This document shows, in pieces, positions 51,230-59,597 of a stretch of 64,000 nt of DNA. Under the pieces are notes generated by a model that worked only from the letters and a program-made list of their open reading frames with translations, was not told where the DNA came from and searched no databases. The position numbers and the translations under genes are program-made. Origin of the DNA: CADEDH01 sp965216205 (GTDB taxonomy: Bacteria > Actinomycetota > Acidimicrobiia > Acidimicrobiales > SZUA-35); NCBI GenBank assembly GCA_965216205.1, contig OZ244139.1:5084001-5148000 (forward strand), in the 5' to 3' direction. Position 1 is the first letter of the stretch, and every line of letters starts with the position of its first letter.

Positions 51230-51844
51230 ATGAGGAACATTCCGGCCGGCCTGGCGGGCCTGGCGCTGGTGCTGGTGCTGGCCGCCAGCTGCGGCAGCGA
51301 CGATGCCGAGGCCACCCCCGCCGTTGTCATCGACACCCCAACGGCCGACGACGACACCCCCGACGCGACATCCGACGAGATTCGGACCGACGAGGAGATG
51401 GCCCTGGCGTTCGCCCAGTGCATGCGGGACAACGGCGTACCCGAGTTCGAGGACCCGGTGGTCAACGCCGACGGCTCCATCGAGCTCGTCCGGGGCGGAG
51501 CCGGCGGCGGGGGCGTCGACCCCGGCGACTCCACGGTGCGGGGGGCCATCGACACCTGCCGTGACCTGGTGGAGGGGGCCAGCTTCCTGCCGGGGGCAGA
51601 CCGCGACCGAGCAGAGCTGGAAGACGACCTGCTGGCGATGGCCCAGTGCCTGCGAGCCCGTGGACTCGACGTCGACGACCCCGACCTCGACGCCTTCGGC
51701 CCCGGCAACGGCGGCGACGCCGGGGGTGGCGGGCCCTTCGGCCCCGGCTTCGACGCTTCCGACCCGGCCAACGCCGAGGCCATCGAGGACTGCCAACTCG
51801 AGGTCTTCGGATCGACCACCGGCTTCGGACGGGGGAGGAACTGA
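51230..51844 (+). CDS. lipoprotein
   Basis: 204 residues. Signal peptide with lipobox LVLAASC (Cys at about residue 21), acidic Asp/Thr-rich linker, then two copies of a Cys-containing helical motif (MALAFAQCMRDNGVPEFEDP; LLAMAQCLRARGLDVDDPDLDAFGP) with a third and fourth Cys (DTCRDLVEG; EDCQLEVFG). GGAGGA precedes the ATG. Similar small lipoproteins precede MacB-like operons in actinobacteria. Its stop overlaps the adaptor start (TGATG). Confidence 0.82.
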   Translation: MRNIPAGLAGLALVLVLAASCGSDDAEATPAVVIDTPTADDDTPDATSDEIRTDEEMALAFAQCMRDNGVPEFEDPVVNADGSIELVRGGAGGGGVDPGDSTVRGAIDTCRDLVEGASFLPGADRDRAELEDDLLAMAQCLRARGLDVDDPDLDAFGPGNGGDAGGGGPFGPGFDASDPANAEAIEDCQLEVFGSTTGFGRGRN

Positions 51845-53418
51845 TGGCCCGCCGATCCGTTCTCGTCGTCGCCGCTGCCGGACTGTCCGCGGCGGTCGCC
51901 GGCGGAGCGTGGGCCGCCGCCGCCCTCGGCTCGACAGAAGACACCGAGGCGGAACCCGCCGCGGCACTGCGGGCGGTACCGGCCGAGGAGCGCGACCTGG
52001 TGGAGCACCTGACCCTCGACGGCACCGTCGACTACGCCATCACCCGCCAGTCGACGGCGTCCGTTGCCGGCACCGTGACCGCGGTGGCCGCGGCGGGCCA
52101 GACCGTCGAGCGGGGTGACGTCGTGTACGAGATCGATGCCCGACCGGTGGTGGTCCTCTACGGCGACGTCCCCCACTACCGGCCGCTGGCCGAGGGCGAC
52201 GAGGGCGACGACGTCGAGCAGCTGGAGGCCAACCTGGCCTCGCTGGGCCACCACGTGGAGGTCCCGATCGACCTCGACGGCGACGGCGGGACCGACGACG
52301 AGGACGAGGTCGACACCGGCTTCACCGTCGACGGGGTCTTCGACGGGGCGACCGCCGATGCCGTCCGCCGGTGGCAGGCCGACCTCGGTCTGACCGAGAC
52401 CGGTCAGGTGGCGGTGGGCGACGTCGTCTTCGTCCCCGGCCCCTCGGTCGTGTCGTCGTCCCAGGCCGAGCTGGGGTCGACGGTCCAGCCCGGCGCCCCG
52501 GTTGTGGACCTGGCGGCCGTCGGCCTGGTCGAGGCCTTCCACAACCCTCGGGCCGGCGAGGTGGAGCTGGTGGCGACGGCGGGACCGGTCGAGTCGGGTC
52601 AGGTCCTGTTGACCGTCGACGAGCGACCGGTGACCGCGGTGGTGACCGACGAGACCATCGACCGGGACCTGGCCCCGGGGGTCGACGACGGCCCCGACGT
52701 CCGGGTGGCCGAGGAGATGCTGACCGCCCTGGGCTTCGACGCCAGGGGCGATCTGACCGTCGACGAGGAGTTCGACGACGCCACCGCCGAAGCCATCGAG
52801 GACTGGGAGGAGGCGCTGGCCGATGAGTGGGACGACGTCGAGGTCGACGGGATCCTGTCCCTCGATCAGATCGCGGTGGTCGCTCCCGGTACCGCCGTCG
52901 AGGCGGTGACCGAGCGAGCGGGCGACGAGGTGGCTGCCGGCTCCCAGCTCTTCACCTGGACCCCCGACGGCGACCACCGCATCGTGCGGACCGCGGTCGA
53001 CGTGGCCGACCAGATCCTGGTCACCGCGGGCACCGACGTCGACGTCGAGTTCCCGGACGGCTCGGTGGTCACCGGCACGGTGGCGGCCGTCGCCCTGACG
53101 TCGACCACCGATCCCACCACCCCCGACGCCGAGCCCCGGCTGGCGGTGGACATCGCCCTCCCGGAGCTGCCTCCGGCCTACATCGGGCTGGGGCAACTCG
53201 ACGTGGAGGTGCTGGCGGTCGAGAGCCTGGCGGCCGGCGCCACGGTGGTCCCGGCCAGCGCCCTGCTGGCTACGGAAGCCGGTGGCTACGCGGTCGAGGT
53301 GGTGGGGGCCGACGGGTCGACCATCGAGCGGGTGGCCGTCGAGCCAGGGCGCTTCGCCGACGGGTGGGTCGAGGTCGACGGTATCGAGCCCGGCACCCCG
53401 GTGGTGGTGCCCTCATGA
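51844..53418 (+). CDS. membrane-fusion/adaptor protein with peptidoglycan-binding-like domains
   Basis: 524 residues. N-terminal signal anchor (VLVVAAAGLSAAVAGGAWAAAAL), a biotinyl-lipoyl-like half (LTLDGTVDYAITRQSTASVAGTVTAVAAAGQTVERGDVVYEID), two PG_binding_1-like segments (GDDVEQLEANLASLGH, about 120-180; VRVAEEMLTALGFDARGD, about 285-340), then the C-terminal beta-barrel and membrane-proximal domains. The layout matches actinobacterial adaptors that partner MacB-type ABC transporters in place of a Gram-negative HlyD/MacA. Confidence 0.82.
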   Translation: MARRSVLVVAAAGLSAAVAGGAWAAAALGSTEDTEAEPAAALRAVPAEERDLVEHLTLDGTVDYAITRQSTASVAGTVTAVAAAGQTVERGDVVYEIDARPVVVLYGDVPHYRPLAEGDEGDDVEQLEANLASLGHHVEVPIDLDGDGGTDDEDEVDTGFTVDGVFDGATADAVRRWQADLGLTETGQVAVGDVVFVPGPSVVSSSQAELGSTVQPGAPVVDLAAVGLVEAFHNPRAGEVELVATAGPVESGQVLLTVDERPVTAVVTDETIDRDLAPGVDDGPDVRVAEEMLTALGFDARGDLTVDEEFDDATAEAIEDWEEALADEWDDVEVDGILSLDQIAVVAPGTAVEAVTERAGDEVAAGSQLFTWTPDGDHRIVRTAVDVADQILVTAGTDVDVEFPDGSVVTGTVAAVALTSTTDPTTPDAEPRLAVDIALPELPPAYIGLGQLDVEVLAVESLAAGATVVPASALLATEAGGYAVEVVGADGSTIERVAVEPGRFADGWVEVDGIEPGTPVVVPS

Positions 53419-54245
53419 CCGCCGATGCCGCGCCGACCGCCGAAGCCGCGCCGACCACCGAGGCCGCGCCAACCGCCGATACCGCGCCAACCGCCGATGC
53501 CGTCCTGGCCACCGGCGTCGCGCCGAGCCGCGACGCCGTCTCGACCCCGAGACCACCGGCCCTCGAGCTTCGGGAGGTGAGCAGGGAGTACCCCGGTCAA
53601 CCCCCGGTGCGGGCTCTCGACGACATCTCGCTGCAGATCGACCACGGTGAGCTGGTGGCCGTGGTCGGCCCCTCGGGCAGCGGCAAGTCCACCCTGCTCC
53701 ACATCATGGGCACCCTCGACCGGCCCACCGCCGGCTCAGTGGCCATCGACGGGACCGACACCGCCGGGCTGCCCGACGACCGGGTGGCCGGACTCCGATC
53801 CCGCCGGATCGGCTTCGTGTTCCAGCAGTTCTTCCTCCTGCCCGGCACGACCGCGGTCGACAACGTGGCCAACGGACTCCTGTACCAGGGCGTCCCTCAT
53901 CCGGAGCGTCGACGCCAGGCCGCCGAGGCCCTGGAGCGGGTGGGGCTCGGCCATCGGCTCGACCACCGACCCAACCAACTGTCGGGCGGTGAGCAGCAGC
54001 GGGTGGCGGTGGCACGGGCCCTCGTCCACCGGCCCGCCTTCGTGCTGGCCGACGAGCCGACCGGCAACCTCGACTCCCGATCGTCCCAATCGGTCATGCA
54101 CCTCATCCGGGACCTCAACGCCGAGGGGACCACCATCGTCGTCATCACCCACGACGAGGCGGTGGCCGCGGCCCTGCCCCGACGGCTGGCCATGCTCGAC
54201 GGCCGACTGGTGACCGACGACGAACCAGACCGGAGCTTTCGATGA
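53415..54245 (+). CDS. MacB/LolD-type ABC transporter ATPase
   Basis: 276 residues. The first about 48 residues are an Ala/Pro/Thr low-complexity tail (PTAEAAPTTEAAPTADTAPT) absent from most relatives; the ATPase starts at LELREVSREYPG. Walker A GPSGSGKST, Q-loop FVFQQFFLLPG, signature LSGGEQQRVAVARAL, Walker B VLADEPTGNLDSR. ATG overlaps the adaptor stop by 4 bp and its stop overlaps the permease start, so all four genes form one unit. Confidence 0.92.
   Translation: MTADAAPTAEAAPTTEAAPTADTAPTADAVLATGVAPSRDAVSTPRPPALELREVSREYPGQPPVRALDDISLQIDHGELVAVVGPSGSGKSTLLHIMGTLDRPTAGSVAIDGTDTAGLPDDRVAGLRSRRIGFVFQQFFLLPGTTAVDNVANGLLYQGVPHPERRRQAAEALERVGLGHRLDHRPNQLSGGEQQRVAVARALVHRPAFVLADEPTGNLDSRSSQSVMHLIRDLNAEGTTIVVITHDEAVAAALPRRLAMLDGRLVTDDEPDRSFR
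53425..53510 (+). repeat. 18-bp coding direct repeats
   Basis: GCCGCGCCGACCGCCGAA and close variants, 18-bp period, encode the AP-T-A/T-(E/D)-A repeats at the N-terminus of the ATPase. Confidence 0.65.
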
Positions 54246-55438
54246 GCGACCCCCTCCCCCGCAGCACCCTGCGCCCGATCGACGTCCTCCGGGTCGGGGC
54301 CTCGGGCCCGTTGGCCCGACGGGCCCGAACCGCCCTGTCGGCCCTCGGGGTGTCGATCGGTATCGCTGCCCTGGTCGGGGTGCTCGGCCTGTCGGCGTCG
54401 TCGAAGTCGGCCCTCCTGGACGAGATCGCCAGCCTGGGCACCAACCTCCTGACCGTCGAGGCGGGGGGCGGGTTCGGGGCCGGCGACAGCGAGCTGCCCG
54501 CCGAGGCGCCGGCCACCATCGGCCGCATCGCCACCGTCACCGAGGTCAGCGCGGTGTGGGACGTCGAGGCCGACGTCTACCGCACCGACCTCGTTCCCGA
54601 GGGCCAGACCGGCAGCCTCCGGGTGGTGGCGGCCGACGGTGATCTGCTGTCGACCCTCAACGGCACGGTGGCCGATGGCCGGTACCTCGACGAGGCCACC
54701 GGGGCCTACCCCACCGCGGTGGTGGGGTCGGTGGCCGCCGAGCGGTTGGGCATTCGGGACCTCGACCAGCCGACCCACGTGTGGCTGGGCGACCAGTGGG
54801 TGGAGGTCATCGGCATCCTCGACGAGTTCCCCCTGGCCGCCGACCTCGACCGGGCGGTGCTGATCGGTCACGACGCGGCGATGGCCGAACTCGACGCCGG
54901 CTCGGCCCCGGCGGTGATCTACACCCGGGTCGAGGAGGGGGCGGTCGACACCACCCGGGACCTCCTGCCCCTGACCGCCGATCCGGCCAACCCCGAGGAG
55001 GTGACGGTCAGCCGGCCGTCGGACGCCCTCGAGGCCCAGGCCGCGGCCGACGACGCCCTGACCACGCTCTTTCTCGGCCTGGGGGCGGTGGCCCTGCTGG
55101 TCGGCGGGGTCGGCATCGCCAACGTGATGGTCATCGCGGTGATCGAGCGCCGAGGCGAGATCGGGCTGCGCCGCTCCCTGGGCGCCACCCGGGCCCACAT
55201 CCGCCGCCAGTTCCTCACCGAGGCGGTGCTGTTGTCGATGCTGGGCGGGGCCGTCGGGGTGGTCATCGGCGCCGCGGCCACCGCCCTCTACGCCACCGGC
55301 CAGGGCTGGCAGGTGGTGGTCCCGGTCGAGGCCGCCGTCGGGGGCTTCGCCGCCGCGGTGACGATCGGAGCGGTGGCCGGGCTCTACCCGGCGATGCGAG
55401 CGGCCAGGCTGGCCCCCACCACCGCCCTCCGCTCCTGA
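54242..55438 (+). CDS. MacB/FtsX-type ABC transporter permease
   Basis: 398 residues. First helix AALVGVLGLSASSKSALLDEI region near 35, a large extracytoplasmic MacB-like domain (about 65-265), then three helices (LFLGLGAVALLVGGVGIANVMVIAVI; EAVLLSMLGGAVGVVIGAAATALYA; AAVGGFAAAVTIGAVAGLYPAMRAARL). The motif RRGEIGLRRSLGATRAHIRRQFLTEAV is the FtsX/MacB cytoplasmic loop. Works with the ATPase and adaptor as a mechanotransmission-type transporter; substrate unknown, often peptides or antibiotics. Confidence 0.92.
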   Translation: MSDPLPRSTLRPIDVLRVGASGPLARRARTALSALGVSIGIAALVGVLGLSASSKSALLDEIASLGTNLLTVEAGGGFGAGDSELPAEAPATIGRIATVTEVSAVWDVEADVYRTDLVPEGQTGSLRVVAADGDLLSTLNGTVADGRYLDEATGAYPTAVVGSVAAERLGIRDLDQPTHVWLGDQWVEVIGILDEFPLAADLDRAVLIGHDAAMAELDAGSAPAVIYTRVEEGAVDTTRDLLPLTADPANPEEVTVSRPSDALEAQAAADDALTTLFLGLGAVALLVGGVGIANVMVIAVIERRGEIGLRRSLGATRAHIRRQFLTEAVLLSMLGGAVGVVIGAAATALYATGQGWQVVVPVEAAVGGFAAAVTIGAVAGLYPAMRAARLAPTTALRS

Positions 55439-55497
55439 TCGTCCACCTCGACCACCACCCGACTCGCCGACCCATCCCCAGGAGATCCTCAGGAACC

Positions 55498-56220
55498 ATG
55501 CAGCCGACCTCCAGCCCCATCGACGATGCTGGTCGGGTGGCAACACCCCGGATCCTGGTGGTCGACGACGAGGAGAACATCTCGTTCCTCGTGGCGTCGG
55601 CCCTCCGTCTGGCCGGGATGGAGGTCGAGGTGGCCGACGCCGGCCACCCGGCCCTGGGTCTAGCCGAGCGGCTGCGGCCCGATGTGCTCGTCCTCGACGT
55701 GATGCTGCCCGACCTCGACGGTTTCGAGGTCCTGCGACTGCTGCGCCAGCGGGGCCTGCACATGCCGGTGCTCTTCCTCACCGCCCGTAGCGAAACCGCC
55801 GACCGGGTGCGGGGCCTGACCAGCGGGGGTGACGACTACATCACCAAGCCCTTCGCCCTGGAGGAGCTGGTGGCCCGGGTCCAGGTGGCACTGCGTCGGG
55901 CCGGGGTCGATGACGCCGACGGCCGACTGGAGGTGGCCGACCTGCTGCTCGACGACGACGCCCACCTGGTCACTCGGGCCGGTCTCCCGGTACAGCTCAC
56001 GCCCACCGAGTACAAGCTGTGCCGGTTGCTGATGACCAACGCCGGCCGCGTCCTGTCCCGGGCCCAGATCCTCGACCACGTGTGGGAGTACGACTTCGAC
56101 GGTGAATCGGCCATCGTCGAGACCTTCATCTCGTCGCTGCGCAAGAAGATCGACCACGTCGAGCCACGCCTCATCGAGACGGTCCGCGGGGTGGGCTACA
56201 CCCTGCGGCCACCGCCGTGA
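55498..56220 (+). CDS. OmpR-family response regulator
   Basis: 240 residues. Receiver domain with phosphorylation Asp in VLVLDVMLPDLDGFEVL (about 63), Thr in FLTARSE and Lys in DDYITKPFALEEL; winged-helix DNA-binding domain (about 150-238: TPTEYKLCRLLMTNAGRVLSRAQILDHVW, then RKKIDHVEPRLIETVRGVGYTL). Followed 4 bp later by its kinase. AGGAGA lies upstream in the 59-bp gap after the permease. Likely controls the flanking transporters. Confidence 0.94.
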   Translation: MQPTSSPIDDAGRVATPRILVVDDEENISFLVASALRLAGMEVEVADAGHPALGLAERLRPDVLVLDVMLPDLDGFEVLRLLRQRGLHMPVLFLTARSETADRVRGLTSGGDDYITKPFALEELVARVQVALRRAGVDDADGRLEVADLLLDDDAHLVTRAGLPVQLTPTEYKLCRLLMTNAGRVLSRAQILDHVWEYDFDGESAIVETFISSLRKKIDHVEPRLIETVRGVGYTLRPPP

Positions 56221-56224
56221 GCCG

Positions 56225-57628
56225 TTGAGCCTCCGGGCACGGCTGTTGGCGGCCGCGGCGGCGGTGATCGTGCTGGTGGTGGCGATGCTGGCGGCCATCG
56301 TCGTTCGCCAACGGACCGTCCTGGTGGCCCAGATCGACGACCAGCTCGACGTGGTGACCACCGCCGCCAGCCGGGCCCGCTTCACCAGCGCCGCGGACGC
56401 CACGGCGACGGTTCGGCCCGACGGCGGGCCCCCGACCGGCGAGCTCTACCTGGCCGTCCTCGACAACGGCACACTGACCACGGTGGCCAGCCCGGCCTCC
56501 GACCCGGGGCTGGTGCCGGACCTCGACCGGCTCGATCCGCCGCTCGACCGGCTGGGACCGGTGCCGGGCGACACGATCGGCCCCCTCACCGTGGCGCTGA
56601 CCGACGGGGCGGGGCGGGCCCGCATCGTGGTGGCCCGGGTCGACGACAGCCACTCGGTGGTGGTGGCCCACTCGATGGCCCGCATCGACGAGGCCGAGCG
56701 CCAGCTCCTGGTGGCGGCCATCGTCGCGGTGCTGGCGGTGGTGGTCACGATGGGCCTGGTTCTGTGGTGGGTCGACCGCCTGGGGCTGCGGCCGATCAGC
56801 CGGCTGACCGCAGCGGCGGAGGACGTGGCCGCCGGACGATCCGACCGCAGGGTCGAGCACCCCCCGCCGACGACCGAGACCGGGCGGCTCGGGGCGGCCT
56901 TCAACACCATGCTCGACGCCCGCCAGACCGCCGAGGATCGCCAGCGCCGCTTCGTGGCCGACGCCTCCCACGAGCTGCGGACCCCGCTGACCACCCTCCG
57001 GGGCTACACCGCCCTCCACGCCTCCGGGGGGTTGTCGAGCCCCGAGGCGGTCGACGACGCGATGGGCCGGATCGGCACCGAGGCCGAGCGGATGGCGGCC
57101 CTGGTCGAGGACCTGTTGACCCTCGCCTCGCTCGACGACGACCGGCCCCTCGACGTGGCCACGGTCGACCTGTCCCAGCTCCTGGTGGACATCGGCAGCG
57201 ACGCCAGGGCCGTCCAACCCGACCGGCCGGTCGACACCTCGGGGGTGGAGTCGGCGCTGTCAGTCCGGGCCGACCAGCACCTGCTGACCCAGGCCATCAC
57301 CGCCGTCACCACCAACGTCCTCCGCCACACTCCTCCCACGGCCGGCCTGACCATCGCCGCCAGCAGGGCGCCGGGTGGCGAACGGGTCATCGTCGACATC
57401 GCCGACCGGGGACCGGGCATCGACCCCGACCAGCTCCCCCACCTGTTCGACCGCTTCTACCGGGCCGACAGCGGGCGGGCCGCCCCATCGGGCGGGCGGG
57501 GGCTGGGCCTGTCGATCGCCCGCACGGTCGTCGAAGCCCACGGTGGCACCATCGCCGCCCGGTCGACCCCCGGCCGAGGCACGACGGTCACGATCGAACT
57601 GCCCACCCGATCTTCAGGAAACCTGTAG
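56225..57628 (+). CDS. sensor histidine kinase
   Basis: 467 residues with a TTG start at 56225, 4 bp after the regulator stop. Two transmembrane helices (AAAAVIVLVVAMLAAIVV, about 8-27; LLVAAIVAVLAVVVTMGLVLWWV, about 160-182) enclose a sensor domain of about 130 residues. HAMP (LRPISRLTAAAEDVAAGR), H-box FVADASHELRTPLTTLRGY (about 240-258), N/G boxes VTTNVLRHTPP, DRGPGIDPDQLPHLFDRFYRAD and GGRGLGLSIARTVVEAHGG. Complete and presumably active. Confidence 0.94.
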   Translation: MSLRARLLAAAAAVIVLVVAMLAAIVVRQRTVLVAQIDDQLDVVTTAASRARFTSAADATATVRPDGGPPTGELYLAVLDNGTLTTVASPASDPGLVPDLDRLDPPLDRLGPVPGDTIGPLTVALTDGAGRARIVVARVDDSHSVVVAHSMARIDEAERQLLVAAIVAVLAVVVTMGLVLWWVDRLGLRPISRLTAAAEDVAAGRSDRRVEHPPPTTETGRLGAAFNTMLDARQTAEDRQRRFVADASHELRTPLTTLRGYTALHASGGLSSPEAVDDAMGRIGTEAERMAALVEDLLTLASLDDDRPLDVATVDLSQLLVDIGSDARAVQPDRPVDTSGVESALSVRADQHLLTQAITAVTTNVLRHTPPTAGLTIAASRAPGGERVIVDIADRGPGIDPDQLPHLFDRFYRADSGRAAPSGGRGLGLSIARTVVEAHGGTIAARSTPGRGTTVTIELPTRSSGNL

Positions 57629-57664
57629 GAAAGGCCGAGCGACCCCCCAGACCCACCCCTCAGC

Positions 57665-58597
57665 ATGAGGGTCATGACAGCGACGGCCATCGCCCTCGAC
57701 GGGCTGACCAAGACCTTCGACCAGCGGACGGTGGTCGACGACCTGACGTTCGATCTCCCCACCGGCGGGGTCACCGGCTTCCTCGGCCCGAACGGGTCGG
57801 GCAAGAGCACCACCATCCGGATGCTGCTCGGCCTGATCCGCCCGACCGGGGGGACCGCCACCGTCCTCGGCCACCCGATCACCGAACCAGCGGCCTACGT
57901 GTCCCGGGTCGGGGCACTGATCGACTCGCCGGCGCTCTATCCGACCCTCTCTGGCCGGGACAACCTCCGGGTCTACGCGGAGCTGGCCGGGGTGGCCGAT
58001 CGTCGAATCGACGACGTCCTCCACATCGTGGGCCTGGCCGGGCGGGACAGCGACCGGGCCAGCAGCTACTCGCTCGGCATGAAGCAGCGGCTGGCCATCG
58101 CCATCGCGCTGCTGCGGGACCCGCCGCTGCTGGTACTCGACGAGCCGACCAACGGACTCGACCCGGCCGGCATCGTGGAGATCCGGAACCTCATCAAGGA
58201 CCTGGGGGCGGCCGGCCACACCGTTCTGGTGTCGAGCCACGTGCTGGCCGAGATGCAGGCCGCCTGCGACCGTTTCGTCGTCATCCGCAACGGTCGATTG
58301 CTGTTCACCGGTACGTCGGCCGAGCTGCTGGCCGCCGGTCCCAGCCGGATCATCGCCCGCCCCGAGCGGGAGGACGAGCTGCCGGCCCTGGCCCGGCTGC
58401 TCGCCGACCAGGGCCTGACGGCCCGGCCGGTGCATGGCGAGCTCGTCGTCGACACCGACGCGGATCGCTCGGCCGGCCTCAACCTGCTGGCCTTCGAGGC
58501 CGGCATCACCCTGCGGGAGCTGATCACCCGCCAGGACGATCTCGAAGACATCTTCCTGCACCTGACCACGACACACGACGAAGCGAGCGACCGATGA
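57665..58597 (+). CDS. ABC-2 exporter ATP-binding protein
   Basis: 310 residues. Walker A GPNGSGKSTT (about 42), signature region YSLGMKQRLAIAIALL (LG-M form in place of LSGGQ, as in bacitracin/lantibiotic-type exporters), Walker B LLVLDEPTNGLDP, H-loop VSSHVLAEMQAA. C-terminal domain of about 85 residues. Its stop overlaps the permease start (ATGA). Located 36 bp after the histidine kinase, so the two-component system probably controls it, as in BceRS- or drug-sensing operons. Confidence 0.92.
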   Translation: MRVMTATAIALDGLTKTFDQRTVVDDLTFDLPTGGVTGFLGPNGSGKSTTIRMLLGLIRPTGGTATVLGHPITEPAAYVSRVGALIDSPALYPTLSGRDNLRVYAELAGVADRRIDDVLHIVGLAGRDSDRASSYSLGMKQRLAIAIALLRDPPLLVLDEPTNGLDPAGIVEIRNLIKDLGAAGHTVLVSSHVLAEMQAACDRFVVIRNGRLLFTGTSAELLAAGPSRIIARPEREDELPALARLLADQGLTARPVHGELVVDTDADRSAGLNLLAFEAGITLRELITRQDDLEDIFLHLTTTHDEASDR

Positions 58598-59475
58598 GCG
58601 ACGACCTGTCGACGACCGGCGGTTTCACGACCGCCATCACCCGCAGCATCCGCTCGGAGGCGGTCCGGCTGCGCCGATCGTGGAAGCTGCCCTTGGTCGC
58701 GCTGGCGCTCACCGTGTTGGCCACGGTGCTGTCGGTGTCGGCCGGCGGCGACTTCGGGCCGGGTGCGGGTGGGGGCGGGGCGTCGGCCGGCGGCGGGAAC
58801 GAGGCGGTGGCCGACACGCCGGTGGCCGACACGGCGATCGCCGATACGGCGGCCGCCGCCCAACCCCTGGAGGCGGCAGACGGGATCCTGGCCGGTCTCG
58901 AGATGGCCTCGACCTTCGTCGCCCTCATCGCCCTCGTCCTGTGGGCCCTCAGCGTGTCGCGGGATCTGCAGACCGGATCGATCCGGGTCCTGTTGGTCAC
59001 CGAGGCCCGCCGCTCCGCCTATCTGGGCGGCAAGCTCCTCGCCCTCGCCGGGGTCACGATCGCCATGGCCGTGGTTTGCGGCCTGATCTCGGTGCTGGTG
59101 TCCTACCCGGCAGCGGCCGCTGCGGGGATCGCCACCGACGCCTGGGCCTGGAGCAGCGTGGGCTCTGCGCTGGTCAACCTGGCCCTGGCCTCCCTGCTGT
59201 GGGGTTCGATCGGCGGGGTGGTGGCGGTGGCCACCCGGTCGGCCGCTGGGGCGATCGCCGGGGGCCTGGGCTACCTGGTGCTGGGTGAGAACCTGCTCGG
59301 CCTGTTGTGGGACGAGGCAGGCAACTGGCTGCCCGCCGGAACGGTGGACACGCTGATCGCCGGCGGCTCGGCCACGGTGACCTATGGGCAAGCCCTCGCC
59401 TTGGGGCTCGGCTACCTCGTGGCCGGCATCGGCGCCAGCCTCGTGCTGCTCGCCCGCCGCGACATCAGTGACTGA
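58594..59475 (+). CDS. ABC-2 type transporter permease
   Basis: 293 residues. First helix LPLVALALTVLATVLSVSAG (about 30-50), a Gly/Ala-rich external loop with a repeated (V/I)ADT(P/A) motif, then five helices (MASTFVALIALVLWALSVS; LALAGVTIAMAVVCGLISVLVSY; VNLALASLLWGSIGGVVAVAT; AGAIAGGLGYLVLGENLLGLLW; LALGLGYLVAGIGASLVLLA). Partner of the ATPase just upstream. Confidence 0.85.
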   Translation: MSDDLSTTGGFTTAITRSIRSEAVRLRRSWKLPLVALALTVLATVLSVSAGGDFGPGAGGGGASAGGGNEAVADTPVADTAIADTAAAAQPLEAADGILAGLEMASTFVALIALVLWALSVSRDLQTGSIRVLLVTEARRSAYLGGKLLALAGVTIAMAVVCGLISVLVSYPAAAAAGIATDAWAWSSVGSALVNLALASLLWGSIGGVVAVATRSAAGAIAGGLGYLVLGENLLGLLWDEAGNWLPAGTVDTLIAGGSATVTYGQALALGLGYLVAGIGASLVLLARRDISD

Positions 59476-59597
59476 TCGGCGAGAACACCGACCAGCACAG
59501 CTCGTTGCGCAGCCGCTGATCGTCGAGGACGAGCTCCCGGATGGCGGCGGGGAGCTGGCTGCCCGTGCACTGGATGGGACCGGTCGAGCGATCGGCG

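Noticed and set aside
59476..59597. Possible gene remnant on the minus strand (RSTGPIQCTGSQLPAAIREL reading)
   Set aside because: The stretch reads like protein but is under 45 residues, has no start, and I cannot identify the family.
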